Of a stretch of DNA of 64,000 nucleotides, positions 18,265 through 26,464 are shown one piece after another. Each line of letters begins with the position of its first letter. Position 1 is the first letter of the stretch. Origin of the DNA: Oceanibium sediminis (GTDB taxonomy: Bacteria; Pseudomonadota; Alphaproteobacteria; Rhodobacterales; Rhodobacteraceae); contig NZ_QGNX01000003.1 of the NCBI RefSeq assembly GCF_003265325.1, positions 62,001-126,000 of the forward strand, written 5' to 3'. The position numbers and the translations under genes were made by a program. The notes under the pieces are model-generated. The model saw nothing but the letters and a program-made list of their open reading frames with translations. It was not told the origin of the DNA and made no database searches.

Positions 18265-19777
18265 AGTGCCCCCGTCCGTCGCGCGCGTCGATCACCCAGG
18301 TCTGCCCGGCGGCATCGAAGTGATGGCAGCCGATCAGCCCGGGGCGGAAGTCGGGGGCGATGGTCCGGGCCAGCCGTTCCTCGTAGCCGGTTTCGTCCAG
18401 CCGCGTGATCTCCATGAAGTTCAGCCCCCAGCCATAGACGCCATGGGTGTTGTTCTGCGAGGGGCGCAGCACCCTGTTCCCGTCGCGGAACACCCGCCCC
18501 CCGCCACGCGCGGTGCGCGACCCAACGACAACCGGGTTCAGCGGGTGCGGGCGAAGCCCGCTCAGGTCGGGCCCCGTCACGCTGTAGAGGTTCAGCTCGC
18601 TCGACAGGTCCCCGAAGCTGCCGTCGGTCACATTGGTGAACAGCCACCAGGCGCCGTCCTGCTCGAACAGCACGCTGTCGGCGGCGGGCACCCCCTTCAG
18701 CGCGGTGGCGTGTAGGGTCCAGCCGGTCGGAAACTCCGTGGCGCGCCAGACCTCGACCTGCCCGGCCTGGTGGGTTTCGGGCAGCATGAAGATCTCGCCT
18801 TCGTGGGAAAAGACCTGCGGATAGCTCAGGTGGTAGGGGCGTCGCAGGGCAGGGCGGACATCGACCAACGCGCCGTCCACCAGCCTGCCAGCGCTGATGT
18901 GGCCCCGGCCCGTGGCGTAGTCGTAATCCTCGAAGAACAGGAACAATTCGTCATCATGCCGGTAGAGGAAGGGGTCAGCCCAGTAGTGGTTGCCATCGGG
19001 GCGGATCAGGCTGCCGGTGGCGGGATCGAAGTCCCGCCAGCCGCCTGTGCCCGTCATCAGGCACCACTGCCCGGGCCGTCGGCCTGCTTTGGACAAAAGC
19101 CGTGTCGCGACGCGGGCGGACAGCTCACCCGCGGCGCGGCGCAGGTAGGGGGCCAGCGGCGGCGTGCCGTCCTGCTGGGCGGGCGGCGGCCCGGTATCGG
19201 GCAGATCCGCGCCATTGGCGGCCCGCGCAAGCTGCTGGCGGAGCAGGGCGACCAGCTTTTCCCGCATGAAGGCGGCCTGGCGGGCTGCGAGGAACTTCGT
19301 CGTGAACTCAGCCTGCGCCAGCGTTCGCGGGGCTGGGATCGGACCGCAAAACCTAAGCACCCGCAGCACGGTCGAGGGCGCGCCGCGCAAGGTGGCGGCG
19401 ATCCCTGCTGACCCGGCGAAGCCCTCAAGCCGCCAGAGCCCCAGCCGCGCGGTATCCGCATGCGCCAGCGCTGCCGGATCCCCGCTGAAGTCGATCACGA
19501 TATCGGGGGTTGGTGCGGCGGGCTGGCCCGCCGGTGCAAGGTCTGCCATCAGTTGCGCCCCGCCGGTGGCGCTGGCTTGGGCGGCCCTGGCGAAGACCTT
19601 GGCTTCCAGTTGAAGGTAGCGCGCCGCTGCCCCCGTCCTGGCGGGCGGGGGCGCGGCGCGGAAAAGGGCCGCGACGGCGTAGCGTTCATCCGCTTGCAGA
19701 TGCTCCACGCAGGTCATGGCGGCGGCAGCGGCGGGGCCAGTTTCGGGCAGGATCGCGTGGAGCGTCAGCTTCCTCAT
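18254..19777 (-). CDS. Glycosyltransferase-like protein with GINT1-type five-blade propeller domain
   Basis: A 507-residue protein. The N-terminal ~240 residues look like a formyltransferase-like alpha/beta domain (TPDIVIDFSGD). The C-terminal part (about 260-505) has the repeated blade motifs NHYWADPFLYRHDDELFLFFE, YPQVFSHEGEIFMLPET, ADSVLFEQDGAWWLF seen in the 'glucosamine inositolphosphorylceramide transferase N-terminal' family, which is fold-related to GH43 propellers. Bacterial members occur in surface polysaccharide loci; their reaction is unknown. The ATG at 19777 is chosen because the longer frame would overlap the oxygenase gene. The pair with the 2OG oxygenase suggests a decorating role. 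Confidence 0.68.
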   Translation of the reverse strand: MRKLTLHAILPETGPAAAAAMTCVEHLQADERYAVAALFRAAPPPARTGAAARYLQLEAKVFARAAQASATGGAQLMADLAPAGQPAAPTPDIVIDFSGDPAALAHADTARLGLWRLEGFAGSAGIAATLRGAPSTVLRVLRFCGPIPAPRTLAQAEFTTKFLAARQAAFMREKLVALLRQQLARAANGADLPDTGPPPAQQDGTPPLAPYLRRAAGELSARVATRLLSKAGRRPGQWCLMTGTGGWRDFDPATGSLIRPDGNHYWADPFLYRHDDELFLFFEDYDYATGRGHISAGRLVDGALVDVRPALRRPYHLSYPQVFSHEGEIFMLPETHQAGQVEVWRATEFPTGWTLHATALKGVPAADSVLFEQDGAWWLFTNVTDGSFGDLSSELNLYSVTGPDLSGLRPHPLNPVVVGSRTARGGGRVFRDGNRVLRPSQNNTHGVYGWGLNFMEITRLDETGYEERLARTIAPDFRPGLIGCHHFDAAGQTWVIDARDGRGHWAG

Positions 19778-19853
19778 GGCCGCCGTACCCCACCCCGCCG
19801 GGGCTTCGGCCCAGTCGTTGCGCTGCGCCGGACCCCCGCGCAGCGCCTGGGGA

Positions 19854-20537
19854 TCAGGCCCCCGCCTCGGCCAGTTCCGCGAAGACATTCTCTCCCAGCG
19901 GGTCGTTCCCGGTCTCGTTGCACTTGATGTAGAGCACCGCCGTGCCCGCGCCGCGCAGGCGTTCATGCCAGAGCGAGGAGCCGTGGAAGATCACGATATC
20001 CCCGACCTTTTCGTTCAGCATGATGCAATTCTCGTTCTCGTAGATCTGCGCCAGATCGGGGCGGTCGCGCTCCGTCAGGAAGACCGCCCGGTCCTCGGTG
20101 TTGGGGCCGGGGTCGAGGTCGGGGAAAATGCAAACGGTGGACCCCTCCGGCAGGTGGACCGGAAAGCCGATCGAGTAGTGCGAGGCCGAGCGGTCCTTGT
20201 GTGGCGCGGGGTAGGGGTTCGCGTTGTCGTCATAGACCTTCAGGTGCCGCTCAGAGATGGTGATCTTGTCGACCTCCATCCCCGTCAGGCGCGCCAGCCC
20301 GGCCCGGAGTTCCAGCGCCTCTTCCCGTGAGGGGAATTCGAAGACGAACTGCCGCTTCTTTCCCTTGATCTTCCAGTCCTCGGATTCATTCGTCGCTTCG
20401 CGCATCATCCGTGCGAAGAAGGATTTGAGGTACTCAACGAATTCATCGCCCAGGATGTCCTTGAGGTGCGCATAGCCTTTGGTGTTGAGTTCATCATGGT
20501 AGTCGGCCGGATCGCGTTTGTAGACCTGCATCGCCAT
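19854..20537 (-). CDS. 2-oxoglutarate/Fe(II)-dependent oxygenase, phytanoyl-CoA dioxygenase-like
   Basis: A 227-residue non-heme iron oxygenase. The facial triad is visible: HKDRSASH gives the HxD pair (about residues 113-115) and the distal histidine lies in FHGSSLWHERL, followed by an arginine in the position that would bind 2-oxoglutarate. IGFPVHLPEGSTVCIFPD fits the jelly-roll core. The substrate is unknown; located ahead of a GINT1-type gene in an exopolysaccharide locus, it could hydroxylate a sugar or a precursor. Its upstream region shares an 11-base exact element with the promoter region of the polymer-assembly genes at 30398. Confidence 0.75.
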   Translation of the reverse strand: MAMQVYKRDPADYHDELNTKGYAHLKDILGDEFVEYLKSFFARMMREATNESEDWKIKGKKRQFVFEFPSREEALELRAGLARLTGMEVDKITISERHLKVYDDNANPYPAPHKDRSASHYSIGFPVHLPEGSTVCIFPDLDPGPNTEDRAVFLTERDRPDLAQIYENENCIMLNEKVGDIVIFHGSSLWHERLRGAGTAVLYIKCNETGNDPLGENVFAELAEAGA

Positions 20538-20559
20538 GTGTTTACCTCTTCAAACTGAA

Positions 20560-20570
20560 TGACTGTTTAC
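20560..20570 (-). promoter_or_regulatory. Element GTAAACAGTCA, copy 1
   Basis: On the minus strand GTAAACAGTCA lies about 25 bases ahead of the oxygenase start. The same 11 bases occur at 30256-30266 in the same orientation to the gene downstream. Regulator unknown. Confidence 0.45.
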
Positions 20571-20607
20571 CGAGGGAAAGCATAACCCGTTATCCTGATT
20601 CGCTCCA

Positions 20608-20621
20608 ACGCCTACAGGCGT
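20608..20621. promoter_or_regulatory. 14-bp palindrome ACGCCT-AC-AGGCGT
   Basis: A perfect 6-2-6 inverted repeat about 70 bases upstream of the oxygenase start, directly next to the CAAAGTATTTTGG element. It is a candidate operator for a dimeric regulator. Confidence 0.4.
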
Positions 20622-20634
20622 CCAAAATACTTTG
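20622..20634 (-). promoter_or_regulatory. Element CAAAGTATTTTGG, copy 1
   Basis: On the minus strand CAAAGTATTTTGG; 12 of 13 bases match CAAGGTATTTTGG at 30234-30246. It is partly palindromic (CCAAA/TTTGG halves). Both copies lie upstream of exopolysaccharide-region genes in the same orientation. Confidence 0.45.
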
Positions 20635-21009
20635 TGGAGGCGAAGTTTTCGGGGTGATTTAGGGGAATCTGCGGGATTGGAATCGCCCGGTACCACACAT
20701 CTTCTCATTCAATATGTAATATATATCAACTTTGACTAAATAATTCGAAGGTCCCGAAGGACCCCGGCGACTTGGGTGACGGGATCGGCCATAAGCACCC
20801 GGCAAAGGTTTCAGGGCCGTGTATGGCTTGGCTTTTCGGGCTGTATTCGGGGCGGTCGCCGCAGGGACTGTTGCAAAAACCATAGCCCTCCGGCCAACCT
20901 TCTTCGCAATATTGCGCAAGGCTTGCTTTTTCGCCCGTGCCTGAGCGAACATGTAAGGTGGTGTTTATTTTATTGAAGCGGGGCAAAAACCTGCGGGGTG
21001 GAGGAACTC

Positions 21010-22416
21010 ATGGCTCTGGCGACATTCGGACCTGGTATTCGCGCGAGTATTGCTTCCCTGTCAGCCGTGGGGCTGGTGAGTTGTAGCGGGGCTGAGCCCT
21101 ACACTTCGCCGCAAATGGATCTACCCGCGTCGTTTTTGCAGTCCAGCGGCGGCAGTATTGGCCAGGTCGCCGATGTGCGCTGGTGGCAAGCGTTCAGCGA
21201 CAGCCGGTTGAACAGCCTTGTGTCCCGCGGGCTGAGCCAGAACCTCGATACCAGGATCGCGGGCGAGCGGATGAGCGCCGCGGCGGCGGTCGCCCGTGGC
21301 GCGGGGATCGCGCTGGGCGGCGGGTTCAACGGTGCGGCGGGGGTGCGTGGCGGCTCCAACGCGGTTGACGAGCGTTTCGCTACCGGCACGGTGCAGGTGT
21401 CCTGGGTGCTGGACTTCTTCGGTCGGCTCAGCGGGCAGCGGGCAGTGGCCGCCGCCGACCTGGAGGCGGCGGGCTTCGGCGTTGAGCAGGCGCGGCTCGC
21501 CTTCCTGTCCGAGCTGTCCGGCGCCTACATCGATGCCCGGTTCTTCCAGAACAGCCTTGAGCTGACCCGCCGCAACCTTGCCTCGCGCCAGCGGACGGTG
21601 GACCTGACCCAGCGCCTGCTGGAAGCCGACCTCGTCACATCCGTCGATCTGACCCGGGCGCGTGGCCTTGTGGATGAAACCCGCGCCGACATTCCCGACC
21701 TGGAGGCGGGGTTCCGGATCGCCAGCCACCGGGTCGCGACCTTGCTTGGCCTGCCCGCAGGCTCGCTCGTGTCCGAGCTGGCGCGCGGCGCGCCGCAGCC
21801 CACCCCCCGCTCGATCTATCCCAGCGGCGTGCCGGCGGACCTGCTGCGCAACCGCCCCGACATCCGGGCGGCGGAGCGCAACCTCGCCGCTGCCGTGGCG
21901 CGGATCGGTATCGCGCGCGCGGATCTTTATCCCAGCATCTCGCTGACCGGCCAGATCACCGGCACCGCCCGCAGCGAGGGCGTGAACGGCTCGACCTGGG
22001 GGTTCGGCCCCATCATCAACCTGCCGATCTTCGGGCGCGAGGCGCTGACCGCCAATGTGTCCGCGCGTGAGGCGAATGCGCGCGAGGCGATGCTGGTCTG
22101 GCAGCGCACCGTGTTGCAGGGCGTCGAGGAAGTGGAAAACGCGCTGGTCGCCGTGTCGCGGGCCCGCCAGTCGGTGGCCGCCCAGCGGCGTGCCGTAGCC
22201 ACGCTGGAAGAGGCGTTGCAACTGTCCCAGGACGCATTCTCCAGCGGAGAGCGGTCTGTGCTGGACGTTCTGGACGCCGAGCGCCGTGTCGGGGATGCGC
22301 GCCTGCGCTATGCCGCCGCGCTTCGCCAGCAGGCGATCAGCTTCGTGGCGCTGAATGTCGCGATCGGCGCCGGGCGCGGGCTTGCCGCACAAAGCGCTGC
22401 GGCGGACGCCTCCTGA
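21010..22416 (+). CDS. Outer-membrane efflux lipoprotein, TolC/NodT (RND outer-membrane factor) family
   Basis: A 468-residue protein with a signal peptide and lipobox LVSC (C25). It has the family's twofold repeat: DLEAAGFGVEQARLAFLSELSGAYIDARF in the first half and AERNLAAAVARIGIARADLYPSISLTG in the second, with DLLRNRPDIRAAE between them, a hallmark of NodT/OprM-type factors. It would form the trimeric outer-membrane duct of a tripartite pump. The ATG at 21010 has GGAGG eight bases upstream. No inner-membrane pump or membrane-fusion partner lies beside it, so its partner must be elsewhere, or it serves polymer export. Confidence 0.88.
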   Translation: MALATFGPGIRASIASLSAVGLVSCSGAEPYTSPQMDLPASFLQSSGGSIGQVADVRWWQAFSDSRLNSLVSRGLSQNLDTRIAGERMSAAAAVARGAGIALGGGFNGAAGVRGGSNAVDERFATGTVQVSWVLDFFGRLSGQRAVAAADLEAAGFGVEQARLAFLSELSGAYIDARFFQNSLELTRRNLASRQRTVDLTQRLLEADLVTSVDLTRARGLVDETRADIPDLEAGFRIASHRVATLLGLPAGSLVSELARGAPQPTPRSIYPSGVPADLLRNRPDIRAAERNLAAAVARIGIARADLYPSISLTGQITGTARSEGVNGSTWGFGPIINLPIFGREALTANVSAREANAREAMLVWQRTVLQGVEEVENALVAVSRARQSVAAQRRAVATLEEALQLSQDAFSSGERSVLDVLDAERRVGDARLRYAAALRQQAISFVALNVAIGAGRGLAAQSAAADAS

Positions 22417-22456
22417 CGCCAAGGCCGTCGAATGGCTTGAGAAACGCGCGCCTCGG

Positions 22457-23635
22457 TCAGGCCGGATAGCCACCGGCCCGGCCCTGGGCAGCCGCAGCCT
22501 CGATCGCGGCAAGGCGGGCTTTCGGGTCCAGCGGGATCACGTCCTTTTCCAGCGCGTCGTCGATGAAGCGGCGCATCTTTTCCAGGAAGACGGACCTGTC
22601 GAAACCCAGTGCGCGGGCGCGGATGCGGGATGGGCTGAAGCTGTCCTCGATCCGCTCGAACCGATGGATCGCCTGTTTCAGCGCGGCGTCGGTCTGTTCG
22701 TCAAACAGCACGCCGGTTTCCCCGTCGATCACGGTTTCGGCGGCGCCGCCGCGTCCAAACGCGATGACGGGCCGCCCGCAGGACATTACTTCCACCGGGA
22801 CGATGCCGAAATCCTCTTCGCCGGGGAAGACAAGGGCGCGGCAGGTCTGGAAATGCTTTCGCAACACCTCGAACGGCTGTCGGCCGAGCAGGGTGACGGT
22901 GGGGCCGGCGATCTTCCTCAGCTCGGCCATCTGTTCGCCCTCACCGATCACGACCAGGGGTTTGCCGAGGTCGTTGAACACGCGAACGGCCATGTCGGCG
23001 CGCTTGTAGCCGACCAGCTGGCTGGCGAAAAGATACGCGTCCCCCAGCTCATGGGCCGGGGCGGGCACGAAGTCGCCGGTTTCCACGGGCGGATGAATGA
23101 CGGTCGAGGGGCGGCGGAAGTACTTCTCGATCCGCTTGCCGACCCAGGCGGAGTTCGCCACGAAATGATCCACCCGCGCCGCCGTGGTCACGTCCCACAC
23201 CCGCAGCGGGGGCGCGAGAACGGGCATCGCCATGCGGCTGAGGAAGCCCGCGTTGTCGCGATACTCGTGATACTTGTCCCAGATGTATCGCAGCGGTGAA
23301 TGGCAGTAGCAGATATGCACGGCATCGGGGCGCACGATCACACCCTTGGCCGGGCCCGCCTCGCTGGAGATCACCAGGTCGTAATTGCTCAGGTCGAACT
23401 GCTCCAGCGCATAGGGCATCAGGGGCAGAAGCGATTTGTAGGCCTTCAGCGCGAAGGGCAGCTTTTGCAGGAAGGACGTGTGGATCCTGTGACGCCGAAG
23501 CGTTTCCGAGATCCGCGCCGGGTCGCAGACAAGCGTGTAGATATCGGCGTCTGGATAAAGCTCACACAGGGCCTCGAGTACCTTTTCGCCCCCGCGCATC
23601 CCGGTCAGCCAGTAGTGGACGAGCGCGACTTTCAT
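22457..23635 (-). CDS. Glycosyltransferase family 4 protein
   Basis: A 392-residue GT-B enzyme. The N-terminal acceptor domain begins MKVALVHYWLTGMRGGEKVL with the glycine-rich loop. The C-terminal donor domain has the EX7E motif EDFGIVPVE and PVIAFGRGGAAETV. YCHSPLRYIWDKYHEY is characteristic of a GT4 subgroup near mannosyltransferases of O-antigen and exopolysaccharide clusters, and ManC-derived GDP-mannose is a likely donor, by inference. Its ATG overlaps the stop of the pyruvyl transferase gene (ATGG), so the two are coupled. It acts at the cytoplasmic face on the lipid-linked repeat. Confidence 0.88.
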   Translation of the reverse strand: MKVALVHYWLTGMRGGEKVLEALCELYPDADIYTLVCDPARISETLRRHRIHTSFLQKLPFALKAYKSLLPLMPYALEQFDLSNYDLVISSEAGPAKGVIVRPDAVHICYCHSPLRYIWDKYHEYRDNAGFLSRMAMPVLAPPLRVWDVTTAARVDHFVANSAWVGKRIEKYFRRPSTVIHPPVETGDFVPAPAHELGDAYLFASQLVGYKRADMAVRVFNDLGKPLVVIGEGEQMAELRKIAGPTVTLLGRQPFEVLRKHFQTCRALVFPGEEDFGIVPVEVMSCGRPVIAFGRGGAAETVIDGETGVLFDEQTDAALKQAIHRFERIEDSFSPSRIRARALGFDRSVFLEKMRRFIDDALEKDVIPLDPKARLAAIEAAAAQGRAGGYPA

Positions 23636-24963
23636 GGCGTTGCCTCCTGCAGGGGGTGCGCCTGCGTGGGTTTGTGGTCCTTGATCGATCGCGCCAGGGT
23701 CAGCAGCGCGTCCTGTGCGCTGGCGATCAGTCGTTCCCGGTGTCGGGGGTCGAGGCCGCTGCGCGCGGCGTATTCCGCCGTTCGGGCGATCTCGCTGGCG
23801 GGGTGCGTGTCGGGGTTGAACAGGAACTCCGGCCGCGCGGTCAGCTTGAAGAAGCCTTCGAGCTTCGGGTCCCAGGCCAGCCCGACGCAGGGCTTACCCA
23901 TCGCATAGGCCAGGATGTTGGCGTGCAGCCGGTGCGCGATCACCACCGAGGCGGGGCGCAGGTTCTCTACCAGGTCCGCCGGGCGGACGGGCCGTGGCGC
24001 GCGGGACAGCAGCCCCTCGGCAATGGGGGCGTGGGCCGCCGGGTTCTGGAACAGCGCGTCGATCTGGTCCTCGTCCTCGCGCGCGCCGTTGGAAAAAAGG
24101 GTCACGGCATGGCCGCGCGCGGTCAGCAGGCGCGCGAGTTCCAGCGTCAGCTGCGGCGCAGCGGCGCCGTGGCTGCCGTGGTAGGACAGCACCCGCGGAT
24201 GGGTGACGCCCAGAAGCACGCGGTCCGCCCGTGGCGCGGGGGGCGTCTGGAACCCGATCACCGGATCCGGCGCGAGGTCCGCCCGTTCAAGCGCCGTGCC
24301 CCTGAAATGCGCTGCCCAGTTCTGCCGGGACGCCGCGTCGCGCACGGTGACCTGCCCGATCCGGCACTCAAGAAGGCGGCCGAACAGCGCACGCCCCCGC
24401 GCCGACCAGTCTGCCGAGACGCCAACGGCGTGGATCGAAACGGGCGTCCGTTCCTGCCGGGCGATGTCGAGGACGGCGCCGACTTTGAGCGGGAAGTTGA
24501 GATCCCCGTCCTGGAACAGTTGCCCGCCCCCGATAACCACGTGTTCGGCGGCGGAAATCGCCTCCCGCCATGTGGGGATGAGCGTGTTGATCCGGGGCTG
24601 AAGCTTGAACTCCACCACCTTCCGGCGCAGGGGCGGGGGCATGGAACGGAGCACCGCAAGCGCCAGGCTGCGGTTGCGCAGGGTCGGGGCGCCGAAGTCG
24701 TCCCGCCCGGCCAGGTCCAGGGGCGTGACGTGAAGTCCCGCTTCCGCCAGACCGGCCTCCATCGCCTCGGCGATCAGCCCGTCGCCTAGGTTTTCACTGT
24801 ATTTGACGTTGAAGACGGCAACCCTAGATGCTGGGCCGATAGCGGCGAGACGGGGGTGCCTGGCGGTATCCGTCAGGCCCGCCCGCGCCGCCCGGGCAGT
24901 CCCGGGCACGAGGTGCGGCGGTTGGATTTCCGCCGATTTGTCGGTGCAGAAAGGGTCACCCAT
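23632..24963 (-). CDS. Polysaccharide pyruvyl transferase family protein
   Basis: A 443-residue protein with the family core: FNVKYSENLGDGLIAEAME (N-terminal NxGD), HVVIGGGQLFQDGDLNFP, VTVRDAASR, VIAHRLHANILAYAMGKPCVGL (the HR-x-H block). Members such as CsaB and ExoV move pyruvate from phosphoenolpyruvate to a sugar to form an acidic ketal. This would give the polymer negative charge. The first ~40 residues before the core are extra and low in conservation, so the true start may be later. It is first in a two-gene minus-strand unit with the GT4 gene. Confidence 0.85.
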   Translation of the reverse strand: MGDPFCTDKSAEIQPPHLVPGTARAARAGLTDTARHPRLAAIGPASRVAVFNVKYSENLGDGLIAEAMEAGLAEAGLHVTPLDLAGRDDFGAPTLRNRSLALAVLRSMPPPLRRKVVEFKLQPRINTLIPTWREAISAAEHVVIGGGQLFQDGDLNFPLKVGAVLDIARQERTPVSIHAVGVSADWSARGRALFGRLLECRIGQVTVRDAASRQNWAAHFRGTALERADLAPDPVIGFQTPPAPRADRVLLGVTHPRVLSYHGSHGAAAPQLTLELARLLTARGHAVTLFSNGAREDEDQIDALFQNPAAHAPIAEGLLSRAPRPVRPADLVENLRPASVVIAHRLHANILAYAMGKPCVGLAWDPKLEGFFKLTARPEFLFNPDTHPASEIARTAEYAARSGLDPRHRERLIASAQDALLTLARSIKDHKPTQAHPLQEATP

Positions 24964-25029
24964 TGTACAAAGTTTCGCCGTATTGTAGTCATACCGTAAC
25001 TAGTGCAAATACAGGAGTAGATACCTGAA

Positions 25030-25170
25030 ATGTACATCGAGCCAGAGCAGCAAAAGACCTACGAAATGGTTTCGGAACGTCCTGCCAATCCGAAAGCAAA
25101 TGGCCGTAGGCTTGTTGTCCTGGGGTGTATAAGCTTCTGGGTCATGGTCATCATCTACGCGTTACTCTAA
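25030..25170 (+). CDS. Small single-pass membrane protein, 46 residues
   Basis: An ATG-to-TAA frame of 46 codons with a polar N-terminal half (MYIEPEQQKTYEMVSERP...), two arginines, then one hydrophobic segment to the end (LVVLGCISFWVMVIIYALL). AGGAG lies 12 bases upstream, a little far. It fits exactly between the divergent pyruvyl transferase start and the convergent sugar transferase stop (17-bp gap). I do not recognise a family. The form (tail-anchored, N-in by positive-inside rule) suggests a regulator or adaptor of the neighbouring membrane transferase; this is inference. Confidence 0.55.
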   Translation: MYIEPEQQKTYEMVSERPANPKANGRRLVVLGCISFWVMVIIYALL

Positions 25171-25187
25171 GTTTTCAGGGATCTGAC

Positions 25188-25889
25188 TTAGCAAGCGCCG
25201 CGACCATTCAGCACGATCGACACTGTTTTCAGGATAATCGACATATCTGTAAGCAGGCTCATCGAATTCACATATTGCACATCAAGGCTGACGCGCTCCC
25301 GATAACTGGTATCGGAGCGGCCGCTCACTTGCCAAAGTCCCGTCACACCCGGCTTTACTGAGTTATAGGTACTGAAGTCGGTTGAATACTTCGGCACCTC
25401 GTCCTCGACGATGGGGCGCGGCCCTACGACGCTCATCTGGCCGAACAGCACGTTGAAGAACTGCGGCAGCTCATCCAGGCTGGTGGTCCTCAGGAAGCGG
25501 CCGACGCGCGTGATGCGCGGGTCGTTGCGCAGCTTCTGCTGGGCCCGCCATTCAATGCGTGCTTCAGGGGATTCCGCCAACAGGCTGTCCAGACGCTCCT
25601 GCGCGTTGACGACCATGGTGCGGAACTTGAGGCAAGGAAACTTCCGGCCGCCCTGTCCGATCCGTTCCTGAATAAAAAACACCGGCCCACGGTCATGGGC
25701 GAAGATAAGAATTGCAACGACGATCATGAACGGCGCGAAGAAGACAATCGCCAGCAACGCGAAACAGAAATCGAGCAGTGATTTCAGCGCGTAACCGCCA
25801 GTGTTTCTACTATGCACATCAAGGCCGCGATTGGTACGGGATTCAAAGTCCGCACAGTCCCTCAGGCCGTCAATGTTGGAGTCACTCAT
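25188..25889 (-). CDS. Exopolysaccharide initiating sugar transferase (ExoY/WbaP C-domain type)
   Basis: A 233-residue polyprenyl-phosphate hexose-1-phosphate transferase of the short ExoY kind, without the five-helix N-terminus of WbaP. One hydrophobic hairpin (LLDFCFALLAIVFFAPFMIVV) is followed by the catalytic domain: PVFFIQERIGQGGRKFPCLKFRTM, RTTSLDELPQ with the DE pair, MSVVGPRPI, KPGVTGLWQVSGRS. It starts the lipid-linked repeat at the inner membrane. ATG at 25889 is chosen over a TTG at 25919. It stands alone as a transcription unit with a 575-base AT-rich leader region carrying a 12-bp palindrome. Confidence 0.92.
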   Translation of the reverse strand: MSDSNIDGLRDCADFESRTNRGLDVHSRNTGGYALKSLLDFCFALLAIVFFAPFMIVVAILIFAHDRGPVFFIQERIGQGGRKFPCLKFRTMVVNAQERLDSLLAESPEARIEWRAQQKLRNDPRITRVGRFLRTTSLDELPQFFNVLFGQMSVVGPRPIVEDEVPKYSTDFSTYNSVKPGVTGLWQVSGRSDTSYRERVSLDVQYVNSMSLLTDMSIILKTVSIVLNGRGAC

Positions 25890-26464
25890 AACAATACACC
25901 CAAAACAGGAAAGCACCAACTTGCCAACTATGTCAAAGAATCGACTTGATTCCTACTGATTTCTTAAGAGTTTTCCGTTATCAATATGTTGTATTCAAAT
26001 TCAAAAAACTGATAGTGCCCGATTCGGAATATCACGATTCGACCGGGGTGATGTTTACTATAGCAGGTCAAATTCGCTCGCTATGACAATTGTCAATTAA
26101 CCTAATCTTAACAAACGACTTTCTTCAGCCTTTTCAAGCTGCGGCGGTCACGTCGGTTTCCGGCTGCGTGGAAGGGGGGCGAGGAATTGGCATTTATAAA
26201 TATACATATCTAAATAATTGAAAGTAATGATTATCACGGAAATTAAGTAAAACTTGGCTCCGGCGTTAGAACTAAGGGTGGTGAGAGGCCCGGGAATCAC
26301 CCCCTGCCTGCGGCCGAGAATTGTGGCGTTCCTGCCATTTTCCGGGCCCGACTGCGCCGGGGTGAAGTGCCGGGGCGCAGTGACTTGTCATAGCGTCACC
26401 CAAGGCGATTCCTGTCGCGGCCGAAACGGGGATTGCCGCCGCCCGCCAGCGCGGGAAATGCCGG
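25890..26464. other. AT-rich intergenic island upstream of the initiating transferase
   Basis: 575 bases without a gene. The part from about 25925 to 26240 is strikingly AT-rich for this chromosome, including an almost pure A/T run near 26192-26222, and holds a palindrome at 26084-26095. GC returns to normal from about 26255. A plus-strand frame at 26254-26505 is not protein-like. Confidence 0.6.
26084..26095. promoter_or_regulatory. 12-bp palindrome TGACAATTGTCA
   Basis: A perfect palindrome about 195 bases upstream of the sugar transferase ATG. On the minus strand it contains TTGACA, so it could overlap a -35 element. Candidate operator; regulator unknown. Confidence 0.4.

Larger units (their letters stand above)
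20538..21009. other. Divergent intergenic region with shared promoter elements
   Basis: 472 bases between the oxygenase (minus) and the TolC-like gene (plus). It holds TGACTGTTTAC (20560-20570), a 14-bp palindrome (20608-20621), CCAAAATACTTTG (20622-20634) and an AT-rich stretch at about 20695-20745. Minus-strand frames at 20659-20952 and 20726-20986 have no protein-like character and are not called. Confidence 0.6.

Noticed and set aside
20659-20986. Two overlapping minus-strand frames (97 and 86 codons)
   Set aside because: They overlap each other in different frames, lack a ribosome site and have composition unlike neighbouring genes.
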